A DNA stretch of 64,000 nt from Crocinitomicaceae bacterium (GCA_030833845.1 JAURGK010000003.1:62001-126000), one strand, 5' to 3'; shown: positions 25,254 through 34,375, numbered from the stretch's first letter. The notes: generated by a model from the sequence alone, not told the origin. Numbers and translations: made by a program.

Positions 25254-26129
25254 TCAATAAGCACCTGCACCACCAGCAATTTGTTCAATGGGGTGCCAAG
25301 TAGTTTTTATTTCTTGGAAATCTGTAATAAACTCCATTCCTTGAGCGTCCTGATTTTTAAAATCGTGTACCAACAACTGCGTACGCTTTAAGTTTTCAAT
25401 AGCCAGTTCTTGTGCTTCAAATACTTTAGGCATATTACTCACTGTAGCCAAGCTTAAAGCATTCACATCCATGTGGCTGGCCAAGGTGGGTAATAATTCA
25501 TCTATACTTCCGGTCAGCACATTGACAACACCGCCCGGCACATCTGAAGTTGCCAATACTTCACAAAAAGAAATGGCACTCAATGGCATCTTTGAATTGG
25601 CCAAGACTACAACCGTATTACCACCAATTATGATTGGTAAAATTTGTGAAATGAATCCAATTAATGGTGTATTTTGACATGCCAATACCCCTACTACACC
25701 CATAGGCTCGGGTGTTGAAAAATTAAAATGAGATGAGGCCACCGGGTTCACACTACTGATCAGGGCTTGGAACTTATCGGCCCACCCGGCATAATACACA
25801 CAGCGGTCGATGCAAGATAGAATTTCAGCATTGGCTTCCTCCATACCAAAACCAGCTTCCGACAATTCATCAATAAATTGGCCTTTCCTTGCCTCGAGCA
25901 TTTCTGCAATTCGGTAAATGATCTGACTTCTATTTAATGCAGTTTTTGCAGCCCAAGCGCCATGCGCTTTGCGTGCTACCTGTACAGCATTCCTTATGTC
26001 TTTTCTAGAAGCCAAGCAGGCGTTTGCCAAAGGTTCACCAGCTAGCGAAGAAACGAGATAGGACCTACCACTTTCGGTTCGTGGAAATTGACCCCCGATG
26101 TATAATTTATATGTTTTCAGTATTTCCAT
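25254..26129 (-). CDS. truncated, catalytically incomplete aldehyde dehydrogenase (ALDH16 C-terminal-like subunit)
   Basis: 291 residues that align with the NAD-binding half of aldehyde dehydrogenases only. The N-terminus (YKLYIGGQFPRTESG) and helix bundle are normal. The loop that should read TPWNFP reads ACQNTP (residues 150-155), the GSTAVG nucleotide motif is absent, and the protein ends before the catalytic cysteine domain. It starts at ATG 26129, overlapping the full-length ALDH stop as TAATG, so the two are coupled. Full ALDH plus this piece (482 + 291 aa) equals the domain order of ALDH16 proteins, in which the second domain is a pseudo-enzyme. A structural subunit role is inferred. 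Confidence 0.82.
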   Translation of the reverse strand: MEILKTYKLYIGGQFPRTESGRSYLVSSLAGEPLANACLASRKDIRNAVQVARKAHGAWAAKTALNRSQIIYRIAEMLEARKGQFIDELSEAGFGMEEANAEILSCIDRCVYYAGWADKFQALISSVNPVASSHFNFSTPEPMGVVGVLACQNTPLIGFISQILPIIIGGNTVVVLANSKMPLSAISFCEVLATSDVPGGVVNVLTGSIDELLPTLASHMDVNALSLATVSNMPKVFEAQELAIENLKRTQLLVHDFKNQDAQGMEFITDFQEIKTTWHPIEQIAGGAGAY

Positions 26130-27577
26130 TAGTTCTTAAATTGAAGATATGCACTTAACCCATGGCGGCCCCCTTCTCGGCCAAATCCGCTTTCTTTATA
26201 CCCACCAAAAGGAGAAGTTGGGTCAAACTTGTTGTAGGTATTGGCCCAAACAACTCCGGCCTTTAGTTGCTGCGAAAGTCCAAAAATCCGAGCTCCGTTA
26301 ACTGTCCAGACACCTGCTGCAAGACCATAAGGAGAATTGTTGGCTTTTTGCACCACTTCTTCTAAAGTTCTGAAAGTTTGAATGGTCAAAACCGGGCCAA
26401 AAATTTCTTCTTGAGCAATTCTTGCACTTTGTGCCACATCGGTAAACAAAGTAGGTTTACAATAATATCCTTTAGAAGGAAGATTGCATGTGGGTTGAAA
26501 AATTTCTGCTCCCTCCTCTAAACCCAGGGCAATATATTTTTCAATTGTTTCGAGTTGCTTCTTAGAATTGACTGCACCGATATCAGTATTTTTATCTAAA
26601 GGATTACCTACATAGATGCTTTGCAGCCTAAATTTTAATTTTTCAATGACTTTTGAGGCTATTGATTCTTGAACAAACAACCTTGACCCTGCACAACAAA
26701 CATGGCCCTGATTAAAAAAAATAGCATTAATGATCCCTTCAACTGCCTGATCAATAGGCGCATCTTCTAAGATGATATTCGCTGATTTTCCACCTAGTTC
26801 TAAGGTGAGTTTTTTTGAAGTACCAATACAAGCCTTATGGATCAGTTTGCCAACAGCTGTGCTGCCAGTAAAAGCAATTTTGTCAAGATCTTGATTTGCA
26901 ACCAATGCGGCTCCGGTGTCACCATGTCCTGTAACAATATTTACCACTCCTGCAGGCAATTGAGCTTGCTCGCATATTTCAGCAAATTTGAGCGCGGTTA
27001 AAGAGGTGGTTTCGGCTGGTTTTAATACAACGGTATTGCCACAGGCCAAAGCTGGCGCAATTTTCCAAGCAAGCATGAGCAGAGGGAAATTCCATGGGGT
27101 GATTTGACCTGCCACACCAAGTGCTGTTGGTTTTTGACCCGGGAAGGCCTCGGCCAATTTATCTGCCCAACCCGCATAATAAAAGAAATGATTGCAAGCC
27201 AGTGGAATATCAATATCTCTGGACTCACGAATGGGTTTGCCGCCATCTAAGGTTTCAAGTACAGCCAGCTCTCGCGACTTTTCTTGCATAATTCGGGCAA
27301 TCCGAAATAAATATTTCCCGCGCTCGGCCCCAGACATTTTTGACCAAACCTCATTATATGCCTTGCGTGCAGCTTCAACCGCAAGATTGACATCATCCTG
27401 ATTGCCATAGGCAATTTCGGAGAGCACACTCTCATCTGCTGGATTATAGGTTGCGAAATATTTTCCTGATTTCGGCTTTTGCCAACAACCCCCTATAAAC
27501 AAGTCGTATTTGGGTTGAAGTTGTACAATGGCCGTTGATTCCATAGAAGGATCTAAATCCCAATTAGCTGTACTCAT
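26129..27577 (-). CDS. aldehyde dehydrogenase (full-length)
   Basis: NAD(P)-dependent oxidation of an aldehyde to the acid; 482 residues. All catalytic elements are present: N163 in [13 protein letters not shown] near 236-243, general base E260 in LELGG, and nucleophile C294 in FFNQGHVCC. It follows deoC by 1 nt, so its likely substrate is the acetaldehyde released by DeoC (inference from operon). The stop overlaps the start of the truncated ALDH gene. Together they resemble a split ALDH16. Confidence 0.93.
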   Translation of the reverse strand: MSTANWDLDPSMESTAIVQLQPKYDLFIGGCWQKPKSGKYFATYNPADESVLSEIAYGNQDDVNLAVEAARKAYNEVWSKMSGAERGKYLFRIARIMQEKSRELAVLETLDGGKPIRESRDIDIPLACNHFFYYAGWADKLAEAFPGQKPTALGVAGQITPWNFPLLMLAWKIAPALACGNTVVLKPAETTSLTALKFAEICEQAQLPAGVVNIVTGHGDTGAALVANQDLDKIAFTGSTAVGKLIHKACIGTSKKLTLELGGKSANIILEDAPIDQAVEGIINAIFFNQGHVCCAGSRLFVQESIASKVIEKLKFRLQSIYVGNPLDKNTDIGAVNSKKQLETIEKYIALGLEEGAEIFQPTCNLPSKGYYCKPTLFTDVAQSARIAQEEIFGPVLTIQTFRTLEEVVQKANNSPYGLAAGVWTVNGARIFGLSQQLKAGVVWANTYNKFDPTSPFGGYKESGFGREGGRHGLSAYLQFKN

Positions 27578-27578
27578 G

Positions 27579-28502
27579 TTAATCTATTGAAAAGTAAGTT
27601 GCAGACTGGTATCGACCAGTCAGTTGTTTTTGATATTGCATCAGTAAATCATTGGCCAAACTACTTGCGCCAAAACGATAATATTCATTAGTTAGCCAGG
27701 CCTCCCCTAGCACTTCTTTAACCATTAAAAGATGCTGAAGCGCTAACTTTGAAGAGGAAATGCCGCCCGCCGGCTTCATACCAACCATCTGTCCGGTTTT
27801 ATCAAAGTGGTCCTTGATGGCGCCAAGCATAGTCAGTACAACAGGGAAGGTTGCTGCAGGTTGAATTTTACCTGTTGAGGTTTTGATAAAATCTGCGCCT
27901 GCTCCAATGGCCAAATCCGAAACCCTTCTCACTTGATCAAGGGTATCGAGTTCTCCTGTTTCAAATATGACCTTTAAGCGCACCGGACCACAAATAGCTT
28001 TGATTGCAGCAATTTCATCATATACAAATTGATAGTCTCCAGAAAGAAATCTACCCCGTGAAATAACCATATCAATTTCATCGGCACCATTGTCGATAGC
28101 AAATTGAGTATCCAGTCTTTTGATTTCAAATGACGCTTGACCTGAAGGAAATGCTGTTGAGACACTGGCTACTTTGATACCCGATGTGCCTAATGCTTTT
28201 TTGGCTTCTGCTACAAAGCTCGGATAAACACAAACTGCAGCTACAGTCGGTAGTCCATCGGCTTGGTCATGTAGGTGCTGCGCTTTGTAACACATTTGCC
28301 TTACTTTACCTGTAGTGTCTTTTCCTTCCAGGGTGGTCAGATCAATCATGGAAAGCGCCATGCGCAATCCTTGGAGTTTGGCAGCGCCTTTGATACTCCT
28401 AGATTGTATTCGAGCAATTCGCTCTAAGGCACCAATTTGATCAATTGAGGGAGAACTAAGCAGTAATGAAGATAGTTCAGTACTTATGGATGGGTGGTTC
28501 AT
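27579..28502 (-). CDS. deoC: deoxyribose-phosphate aldolase
   Basis: Splits 2-deoxyribose 5-phosphate into glyceraldehyde 3-phosphate and acetaldehyde in deoxynucleoside catabolism. 307 residues, with about 50 extra at the N-terminus compared with E. coli DeoC. The Schiff-base lysine is K207 in FIKTSTGK, the proton-relay lysine K243 in MKPAGG, and the aspartate lies in DEIDMV (residues 141-146). It heads the operon deoC-ALDH-truncated ALDH. A TAACTTTG box followed by four nucleotides lies directly before the ATG, suggesting a leaderless message. Confidence 0.95.
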   Translation of the reverse strand: MNHPSISTELSSLLLSSPSIDQIGALERIARIQSRSIKGAAKLQGLRMALSMIDLTTLEGKDTTGKVRQMCYKAQHLHDQADGLPTVAAVCVYPSFVAEAKKALGTSGIKVASVSTAFPSGQASFEIKRLDTQFAIDNGADEIDMVISRGRFLSGDYQFVYDEIAAIKAICGPVRLKVIFETGELDTLDQVRRVSDLAIGAGADFIKTSTGKIQPAATFPVVLTMLGAIKDHFDKTGQMVGMKPAGGISSSKLALQHLLMVKEVLGEAWLTNEYYRFGASSLANDLLMQYQKQLTGRYQSATYFSID

Positions 28503-28506
28503 TACC

Positions 28507-28514
28507 CAAAGTTA
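28507..28514 (-). promoter_or_regulatory. Bacteroidota -7 box (TAACTTTG), 4 nt before deoC ATG
   Basis: TAnnTTTG on the minus strand, then GGTA and the ATG at 28502. This is the promoter for the deoC operon. Confidence 0.5.
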
Positions 28515-28536
28515 AAAAAACTTGGGTTCGAGGGTA

Positions 28537-28884
28537 TTAATCTTCTTCAGAATCGTCGTCGTCTGACGGATCATCATTGTAGTCGTCATTGTCATCGTCG
28601 TCGTTGTCGTCGAGATCGTCATCTTTGAGATCATCTGGCTTGTCGAAATCGTCGAAGTCGTCGTCGTCATCTTCGACAGGTTTTGCCTTGGGCTGGATCT
28701 TATTTATTTTCACCAAATAAATGACCTCGTCAGTTTCCCATACAAGCGCATCTAACACCTCTCCAGTCGGTGTTTTGATGGTGGTAAGATGATTGATATA
28801 GCCGTCAGGAAAATCACGGAGAATTTGTTTTTTCTGATCTAATGACAATTTGTCGTAACTGATAATGGCTCTTCTTTTTGACAT
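28537..28884 (-). CDS. conserved hypothetical protein with poly-aspartate tail (115 aa)
   Basis: The N-terminal 70 residues form a small ordered-looking domain (MSKRRAIISYDKLSLDQKK, then DALVWETDEVIYLVKI). The last 45 residues are almost only Asp with a few Asn, Glu, Phe, Lys and Pro, encoded by GAT/GAC runs. Such tails mimic nucleic acid or bind cations and basic proteins; the role here is unknown. The gene sits between deoC and the divergent radA. A promoter with TTG and TAATTTTG 18 nt apart lies 33 nt upstream. The deletion-prone triplet tract makes its length likely to vary between strains (inference). Confidence 0.8.
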   Translation of the reverse strand: MSKRRAIISYDKLSLDQKKQILRDFPDGYINHLTTIKTPTGEVLDALVWETDEVIYLVKINKIQPKAKPVEDDDDDFDDFDKPDDLKDDDLDDNDDDDNDDYNDDPSDDDDSEED

Positions 28885-28917
28885 AGGATAGACTACTATT
28901 TACTCGGCAAAATTATA

Positions 28918-28946
28918 TTTTTTGATATTGTGGCAATCAATCATTA
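28918..28946 (-). promoter_or_regulatory. promoter: TTG, 18 nt, TAATTTTG
   Basis: Minus-strand -7 box at 28918-28925 with a TTG at 28944-28946. The spacing is near that of Bacteroidota -33/-7 promoters. It lies 33 nt before the ATG at 28884. Confidence 0.5.
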
Positions 28947-29033
28947 AAAAAAACTTTCTAAAAATATTTTTCTACTCAGCAATCTTACGTATTAAGTCCT
29001 TAAAAACCAATACCAGACTCCCTTTTTTTTGAA

Positions 29034-29041
29034 TACCTTTG
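29034..29041 (+). promoter_or_regulatory. Bacteroidota -7 box (TACCTTTG) for radA
   Basis: TAnnTTTG match 18 nt before the ATG at 29060. Confidence 0.45.
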
Positions 29042-29059
29042 TTCTAGAAAATAAGTGTG

Positions 29060-30418
29060 ATGTCCAAAACTAAAAGTGCCTTCTTTTGTCAAAACTGTGG
29101 TTATGAAACACCAAAATGGCTTGGTAAATGCCCTGCATGTAAAGAATGGAATACTTTTATTGAAGAACGCACTGAAAAAACTCCAAAACATGTGGTGAGC
29201 TTTTCCAAATCGAGCCAAGCACACAAGGCAGTATTGATTCAAGAAGTTCAAAAAAGTGAAGAAAGTCGCATTGCCCTACAAGATTTTGAACTCAATAGAG
29301 TGCTTGGTGGGGGAATTGTTCGGGGTTCAATCAACTTACTTGGTGGCGATCCAGGAATAGGTAAATCAACACTATTGCTCCAGCTTGCAATCAAGGAACA
29401 GCTCAAAGTGCTTTATGTATCAGGAGAGGAAAGCGAACAACAAATTCGCATGCGCGCGGAGCGAATTGGCCTAGACAACCCGAACTGCTTTTTACTCACC
29501 GAAACCAACCTTCAACAGGTACTTGATCAAGCAGAATCACTTCAACCACAACTGCTCATTATTGACTCCATCCAAACCTTATATACGGAAAGTGTTGAGA
29601 GTTCGCCTGGTTCGGTAGTGCAAGTAAGAGAATGTACAGCAAACTTGCTAAGATTTGCCAAGCAAACAGACATACCGATTTTCTTAATTGGTCATATCAC
29701 CAAAGATGGCACCATTGCAGGGCCAAAAGTACTTGAACACATGGTGGATGCTGTTTTACAATTTGAAGGTGATCGTCATCATATTTACAGGTTACTAAGA
29801 AGTATAAAAAATCGTTTTGGATCAACCAATGAATTGGGAATATACAGCATGCAGGGCAATGGATTACTTCCTGTAGCGAACCCTTCCGAGGTTTTAGTAT
29901 CCATCGGTTCCGAATCCCTGAGTGGGGTGGCGATTGCATCTATGGTTGACGGGATTCGGCCCTTGCTCATTGAGGTGCAAGCCTTGGTGTCCTCTGCTGC
30001 CTATGGCACACCTCAAAGATCCTCTACAGGATTCGATGTGAAGCGATTGAACATGCTTTTGGCTGTCTTAGAGAAACGATGTGGCTTTAGGCTCGCTGCC
30101 AAGGATGTTTTCTTAAATATTGCCGGTGGTATCAAAGTTGACGACCCTGCTATTGACCTCGCTGTGGCTATGGCAATTCTCTCCTCTAATGCTGATTTAT
30201 CCATTGACAAAACCATCTCCTTTGCCGCAGAGATTGGCCTGAGTGGTGAACTGCGGCCTGTCAATAGACTCGAGCAACGCTTGGGCGAACTTGAGAAATT
30301 GGGTTACAAAAAAATCATTGTTTCCAAATACTCTAAAGGTATCAAGGGCCACAAATTCCAAATTGAAATCATACCATGCACTAAGATTGAAGAGGTAGTG
30401 CGTGCCGTTTTTGCTTAA
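29060..30418 (+). CDS. radA: DNA repair protein RadA
   Basis: RecA-like helicase/branch-migration ATPase of homologous recombination; 452 residues, full length. The N-terminal zinc finger uses C10, C13, C24 and C27 (FFCQNCG and GKCPACKEW). Walker A GGDPGIGKST is at about 95-104, the RadA-specific KNRFGSTNELGIY near 257, and a Lon-like C-terminal domain (SSAAYGTPQRSSTGFD onward) follows. ATG 29060 is preferred to the GTG one codon earlier. The stop is 4 nt before rsmI. Confidence 0.97.
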   Translation: MSKTKSAFFCQNCGYETPKWLGKCPACKEWNTFIEERTEKTPKHVVSFSKSSQAHKAVLIQEVQKSEESRIALQDFELNRVLGGGIVRGSINLLGGDPGIGKSTLLLQLAIKEQLKVLYVSGEESEQQIRMRAERIGLDNPNCFLLTETNLQQVLDQAESLQPQLLIIDSIQTLYTESVESSPGSVVQVRECTANLLRFAKQTDIPIFLIGHITKDGTIAGPKVLEHMVDAVLQFEGDRHHIYRLLRSIKNRFGSTNELGIYSMQGNGLLPVANPSEVLVSIGSESLSGVAIASMVDGIRPLLIEVQALVSSAAYGTPQRSSTGFDVKRLNMLLAVLEKRCGFRLAAKDVFLNIAGGIKVDDPAIDLAVAMAILSSNADLSIDKTISFAAEIGLSGELRPVNRLEQRLGELEKLGYKKIIVSKYSKGIKGHKFQIEIIPCTKIEEVVRAVFA

Positions 30419-30422
30419 AATT

Positions 30423-31097
30423 ATGCCAAAACTCATCCTTGTCCCCACTCCTATTGGCAACCTCGAAGACATCACCCTTCGTGCCCTGCGCATCTTAAAA
30501 GAGGCTGATATCATTTTTGCCGAGGACACCCGCGTAACAAATAAATTGTTGCAGCACTTTGAAATCAAAAAGAAAGTTTTAGCCTACCATGCTCATAATG
30601 AGCACCGCTTTTTAGAAAAGACGGTATCATTAATTGAACAAAACACAACAAGCATTTTAGTTTCTGACGCTGGCACACCGGGAATTTCAGATCCTGGTTT
30701 TTTATTAGTTAGGGCTTGCATTCAAGCTGGAATTGAAGTAGAATGCTTGCCAGGCCCTACAGCTTTTGTCCCTGCTTTGGTTGCCTCCGGATTCCCTTCC
30801 GATAAATTTATTTTTGAAGGATTTTTACCTCATAAAAAAGGTCGGCAGACACGCATTCAGGCGCTTTCAGAGGAAACGCGAACCATTATATTATATGAAT
30901 CGCCTCATCGGATTTCTAAAACTCTGTTACAGATGTGTGAATGGCTCAATCCAGAACGAGAAGCCTGTGTGGTCAGAGAAATTTCAAAAAAATTTGAAAC
31001 CTACCACCGCGGCACACTTCGCGAATTAGCCACATATTTTACAGAGCATGAAGCCAAAGGTGAAATCGTTTTGCTCTTGAAAGGCTACGCTGAATAA
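30423..31097 (+). CDS. rsmI: 16S rRNA (cytidine(1402)-2'-O)-methyltransferase
   Basis: SAM-dependent tetrapyrrole-methylase-fold enzyme that 2'-O-methylates C1402 in the decoding centre; 224 residues. Family marks are LVPTPIGNLEDITLRAL at the N-terminus, AEDTRVTNKLLQHF, SDAGTPGISDPG and the PGPTAFVPAL loop. ATG 30423 is chosen over an in-frame start inside radA. The short gap to radA suggests cotranscription. Downstream holB has its own promoter-like box. Confidence 0.95.
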   Translation: MPKLILVPTPIGNLEDITLRALRILKEADIIFAEDTRVTNKLLQHFEIKKKVLAYHAHNEHRFLEKTVSLIEQNTTSILVSDAGTPGISDPGFLLVRACIQAGIEVECLPGPTAFVPALVASGFPSDKFIFEGFLPHKKGRQTRIQALSEETRTIILYESPHRISKTLLQMCEWLNPEREACVVREISKKFETYHRGTLRELATYFTEHEAKGEIVLLLKGYAE

Positions 31098-31112
31098 TTG
31101 GTGCAATTTCCT

Positions 31113-31120
31113 TACTTTTG
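31113..31120 (+). promoter_or_regulatory. Bacteroidota -7 box (TACTTTTG), 3 nt before GTG start
   Basis: TAnnTTTG match, then AGG and GTG at 31124, the same layout as at 3150 and 13541. Confidence 0.45.
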
Positions 31121-31123
31121 AGG

Positions 31124-32242
31124 GTGCAATTCAAGCAAATCATAGGCCAAAAATCTCTCAAACAAGAACTCATTGATGCCATCAATGGAGGTAAAATTGC
31201 CCATGCCCAATTATTTCAAGGTCAGGCAGGCTATGGAAGCCTCCCTTTGGCCTTAGGCTTTGCTCAATATCTTTTTTGTGCGGCCCGTTTGCCTCATGAT
31301 AGCTGTGGCACTTGTGCATCTTGTCTGAAAATAGCCCAACTTCAACATCCAGATCTTCATTTTGTATTCCCAGTGGTGCAAGCAGTAGCAAAAACTTCGG
31401 ATCAATTTTTAAGTGAATGGCGCACTCAAATTCAAACCAATCCTTATTTTGATCTATTTCACTGGACTGAAGCCATTGATAATAAAATGCGTAAGCCTAT
31501 CATTGGTACAGAAGAAAGCAAAGAGATCATTCGCAAGCTCAATCTCAAAGGATTCGAAGGTGGTTATAAGGTCATGATCATTTGGCAACCAGAAGAAATG
31601 AATGCAGATTGCGCCAACAAACTGTTAAAAATTCTTGAAGAACCGCCAGTAAAAACAATTTTTCTGCTCGTAACAGAAGACGCCAACAAACTGATGGTGA
31701 CTATCCAATCTCGAACTCAGCTCATTCGCGTTCCAAAAATTGAAAATATTGCTCTTGCAAACTACCTGCAAGCTACAAAACAACAAAACCCAACCAATGC
31801 AGAGGCCATTGCTGCTTTTGCCGATGGCTCTTTATTGAGTGCACTTGCCTATTTAGAAACTTCCGAAAATCAAGACCAACAACGCCAAGATTTTATTCAA
31901 CTTATGCGTGTTTGCTACAAAAAAGAAGTGCTCGGCATGATGGACTGGGCTGAATCTTTGGCTTCTATCGGCAAGGAAAGACAAAAGCTTTTCATTCAAT
32001 ACAGCTTGCACATGTTACGTCAAAGTCTTTTGACCAATTACATGGGGCAAACCCTAACCAAAGTTTCGGATGAAGAGGCCATATTCTTAGAAAAATTTGC
32101 GCCATTTATCTCTGGCAACAACATAAGAGAATTCATGCAATCTTTGGATGAAGCTTATTACCAAATAGATAGAAATGCAAACGCACGTATACTATTTACC
32201 CAACTCTGTTTTCAAACCATGCGTTACATCCATCAAGCGTGA
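31124..32242 (+). CDS. holB: DNA polymerase III delta' subunit
   Basis: Clamp-loader subunit of the replicase, 372 residues. The N-terminus MQFKQIIGQKSLKQEL is typical for the Bacteroidota protein. The zinc-binding cysteines lie in FCAARLPHDSCGTCASC, and the AAA+ sensor region NKLLKILEEPP is present. Walker A is degenerate, as usual for delta' (FQGQAGYGSLPLA). GTG 31124 is the likely start: the in-frame TTG at 31118 lies inside the -7 box, and there is no nearby ATG. Confidence 0.9.
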   Translation: MQFKQIIGQKSLKQELIDAINGGKIAHAQLFQGQAGYGSLPLALGFAQYLFCAARLPHDSCGTCASCLKIAQLQHPDLHFVFPVVQAVAKTSDQFLSEWRTQIQTNPYFDLFHWTEAIDNKMRKPIIGTEESKEIIRKLNLKGFEGGYKVMIIWQPEEMNADCANKLLKILEEPPVKTIFLLVTEDANKLMVTIQSRTQLIRVPKIENIALANYLQATKQQNPTNAEAIAAFADGSLLSALAYLETSENQDQQRQDFIQLMRVCYKKEVLGMMDWAESLASIGKERQKLFIQYSLHMLRQSLLTNYMGQTLTKVSDEEAIFLEKFAPFISGNNIREFMQSLDEAYYQIDRNANARILFTQLCFQTMRYIHQA

Positions 32243-32261
32243 TACAAAACACATTAATTCG

Positions 32262-32269
32262 TAACTTTA
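32262..32269 (+). promoter_or_regulatory. weak -7 box (TAACTTTA) before ricT
   Basis: One mismatch to TAnnTTTG (final A), 15 nt before the ATG at 32285, in a 42-bp gap after holB. Confidence 0.3.
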
Positions 32270-32284
32270 CATCAAAAATAACAA

Positions 32285-33454
32285 ATGGGCTGTGCATCGT
32301 GTAGTAGTGGAGGAGGAACTCCAAAAGGTTGTAAAAACAACGGCACATGCAGTAGTGGCGGATGCAATAAACTCGAGGTCTACGACTGGTTAGCCAACAT
32401 CAGTTTGCCCAGTGGACAAACACAGTTTGATCTCGTTGAAGTGCGTTTTAAAAATGCACGTAAGGCATTTTATCGAAACGCCGAGCAATTACAATTGCAA
32501 ACTGGAGATGTTGTGGTCATTGATGCCAACCCAGGTTGGGACATAGGAGTAGTATCTGCCCTTGGTGAACTTGCCAGGATTCAAGTCAAGAAAAAAGCAC
32601 CCCAACTCAAAGCTTTAGAATGCAAAAAGATTCTTCGCATTGCCAATCAAGAAGAAATAGATAAATGGATCAAAGGTCGCGGTCTCGAACGCGACTTGAT
32701 TACCCAATCTAGAACACTTGCCCAAAACCTGAAGTTAGATATGAAAATATCTGATGTGGAATACCAAGCAGACCTCAGTAAAGCTACTTTTTACTACACT
32801 GCCGAAGGAAGGATTGACTTTAGACAGCTCATTAAAGATATGGCCGAACGTTTTCGGGTACGTGTAGAGATGAGGCAAATTGGTTCTCGACAAGAAGCCT
32901 CAAGATTAGGGGGTATAGGTTCTTGCGGCCGAGAATTATGTTGCAGCACTTGGCTTACAGATTTTAGATCTGTATCTACCTCTGCAGCTCGTTATCAACA
33001 ACTCTCCTTGAACCCTCAGAAACTTGCCGGTCAGTGTGGTAAACTAAAGTGCTGCCTCAATTATGAACTTGACATGTATCTAGATGCAATTAAATCTATG
33101 CCTAAGGTAGATGGCAAACTTCATACAGAGAAAGGTGACGCCATACACATGAAAACGGATGTATTCAAGCGCATTATTTGGTACGCCTACAAAGGTGAAA
33201 CAGGAATGGTTGCGCTGAGTCCGGAGCGAGTGGCAGAAATTAAAAAATTGAATAAAGAAGGTGTCAAACCCAAAGATCTTGCTGACTTTGCCCAAGTCAA
33301 AGAAAAAGTGGAAGAAATTGGGTATCAAAATGTTGTTGGCCAAGATAGCCTCACACGATTTGAAAAAAACTTCAACAATAACAAGCGTAAAAGACCCAAT
33401 CGCAAACCGCGTAAACCTAGTCAGGGGAATGTTAAAAATGAAAAAGCTAATTAG
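32285..33454 (+). CDS. PSP1 domain protein, RicT-like
   Basis: 389 residues. The N-terminal 30 residues are rich in Cys, Gly and Ser (seven cysteines, including CASC, GTC and GGC) and could hold a metal or Fe-S cluster. The PSP1 domain follows (residues about 50-270, GDVVVIDANPGWDIGVVSALGE), with the conserved cysteine patch GRELCCSTWL and GKLKCCLNYE. In Bacillus, RicT (YaaT) acts with RicA and RicF on RNase Y; those partners are not in this window. The Lys/Arg/Asn-rich tail is disordered. It is coupled to gldH, whose ATG lies 17 nt inside its 3' end. Confidence 0.85.
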   Translation: MGCASCSSGGGTPKGCKNNGTCSSGGCNKLEVYDWLANISLPSGQTQFDLVEVRFKNARKAFYRNAEQLQLQTGDVVVIDANPGWDIGVVSALGELARIQVKKKAPQLKALECKKILRIANQEEIDKWIKGRGLERDLITQSRTLAQNLKLDMKISDVEYQADLSKATFYYTAEGRIDFRQLIKDMAERFRVRVEMRQIGSRQEASRLGGIGSCGRELCCSTWLTDFRSVSTSAARYQQLSLNPQKLAGQCGKLKCCLNYELDMYLDAIKSMPKVDGKLHTEKGDAIHMKTDVFKRIIWYAYKGETGMVALSPERVAEIKKLNKEGVKPKDLADFAQVKEKVEEIGYQNVVGQDSLTRFEKNFNNNKRKRPNRKPRKPSQGNVKNEKAN

Positions 33455-33902
33455 TCTTATTGCCCTTGGTTTACTGCTCTATAGCTGCAACACTGACGCT
33501 ATCTATACCAAAGCTTTTCGTTTCAACAATACGCATTGGAGTCAGGACGTCAGGCCAAAATTTACAGTAGAGATCAAAGATACCTCGCAACTTTATGATT
33601 TCATCTTTACCCTTAGAAGCACCACGGATTATCCCTACAACAATCTTTGGGTTTTTTTAAGGACTACCCCACCCTTTGGCAAGAGCGTTAGAGAACCTTA
33701 TGAAATTAAAATGGCCGATCCGTCCGGGAATTGGATTGGCAAAAAATCAGGGACAATCGTTGAACACCAATTACATTTTAAACGTAGAAAAGTGCCATTC
33801 AAAGGAAAATACACCTTTGAACTTGAGCAAGCTATCACTGAAAAACGTGTGGATGAACTCCTAGACATCAGTCTTGAAGTAAGCATAAGTGATCCCGAAT
33901 AA
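33438..33902 (+). CDS. gldH: gliding motility lipoprotein GldH
   Basis: 154-residue lipoprotein with signal peptide MKKLISLIALGLLLYSC, the lipidated cysteine being residue 17. The body is beta-rich, with the conserved stretches FTLRSTTDYPYNNLWVFL and GIG-like GNWIGKKSGTIVE. GldH is needed for gliding and type IX secretion in flavobacteria. ATG 33438 overlaps ricT by 17 nt; this ricT-gldH order is common in Bacteroidota (from memory). Its stop TAA overlaps the next ATG by 1 nt (TAATG). Confidence 0.88.
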   Translation: MKKLISLIALGLLLYSCNTDAIYTKAFRFNNTHWSQDVRPKFTVEIKDTSQLYDFIFTLRSTTDYPYNNLWVFLRTTPPFGKSVREPYEIKMADPSGNWIGKKSGTIVEHQLHFKRRKVPFKGKYTFELEQAITEKRVDELLDISLEVSISDPE

Positions 33903-34375
33903 TGATTAAATTCCAAACACTTTCTAAAGAGGAACTCTTTGCTTTGGAAGATGAATTCAAGCAATTTCTCATTGTCAATGGATTACATGACCAGGAGTGG
34001 AGAGCGCTTAGTACTGAAGATCCAAATAAAGCACAACAATTCATCGATCTGTTTTCGAATCTAGTCTTAGAAAAAGTCTATAGCCAGGTATCAGGACTTG
34101 TTCAAATTGGCCAAGATTTTGTGAGTGTATTTTTACTTTTGGAAGAGCCTTGGCGCGTTTATTTTTTCCGTTCAAAAGATCAAAATCTTATCGAAAACAT
34201 AAACCCATCCAATTTCGTTGAAGCCTTGGTTCGTCTGGCGCCAAATTTGCAAGTTCAAATTGGTACAAAAAAAAATACTTTACCCAAAGCACAAGCTGTG
34301 CATGAGCTTATTTCCAACGGAGCCCAAATTGCTAAGCAACAGAGCATTCAGGAATTTATGCAGCATTTCAAATAA
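33902..34375 (+). CDS. conserved hypothetical protein, DUF6495-like
   Basis: 157-residue soluble alpha/beta protein without signal peptide. The pattern LSKEELFALEDEFKQFLIVNGL, then EWRALSTEDPNKAQQFIDLFSNLVLEKVYSQV, and a C-terminal helix pair ending LISNGAQIAKQQSIQEF matches my memory of the Bacteroidota family DUF6495; the assignment is tentative. It is coupled to gldH through TAATG at 33900-33904. Confidence 0.65.
   Translation: MIKFQTLSKEELFALEDEFKQFLIVNGLHDQEWRALSTEDPNKAQQFIDLFSNLVLEKVYSQVSGLVQIGQDFVSVFLLLEEPWRVYFFRSKDQNLIENINPSNFVEALVRLAPNLQVQIGTKKNTLPKAQAVHELISNGAQIAKQQSIQEFMQHFK

Noticed and set aside
25254-26129. Frameshifted or dead remnant of a full aldehyde dehydrogenase
   Set aside because: The frame is clean, its start is coupled to the upstream stop, and the 44-bp gap downstream has no lost catalytic domain; the domain loss fits ALDH16 architecture.
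30197-30568. Minus-strand 123-aa open frame across the radA-rsmI junction
   Set aside because: It is antisense to two well-recognised genes and resembles no protein.
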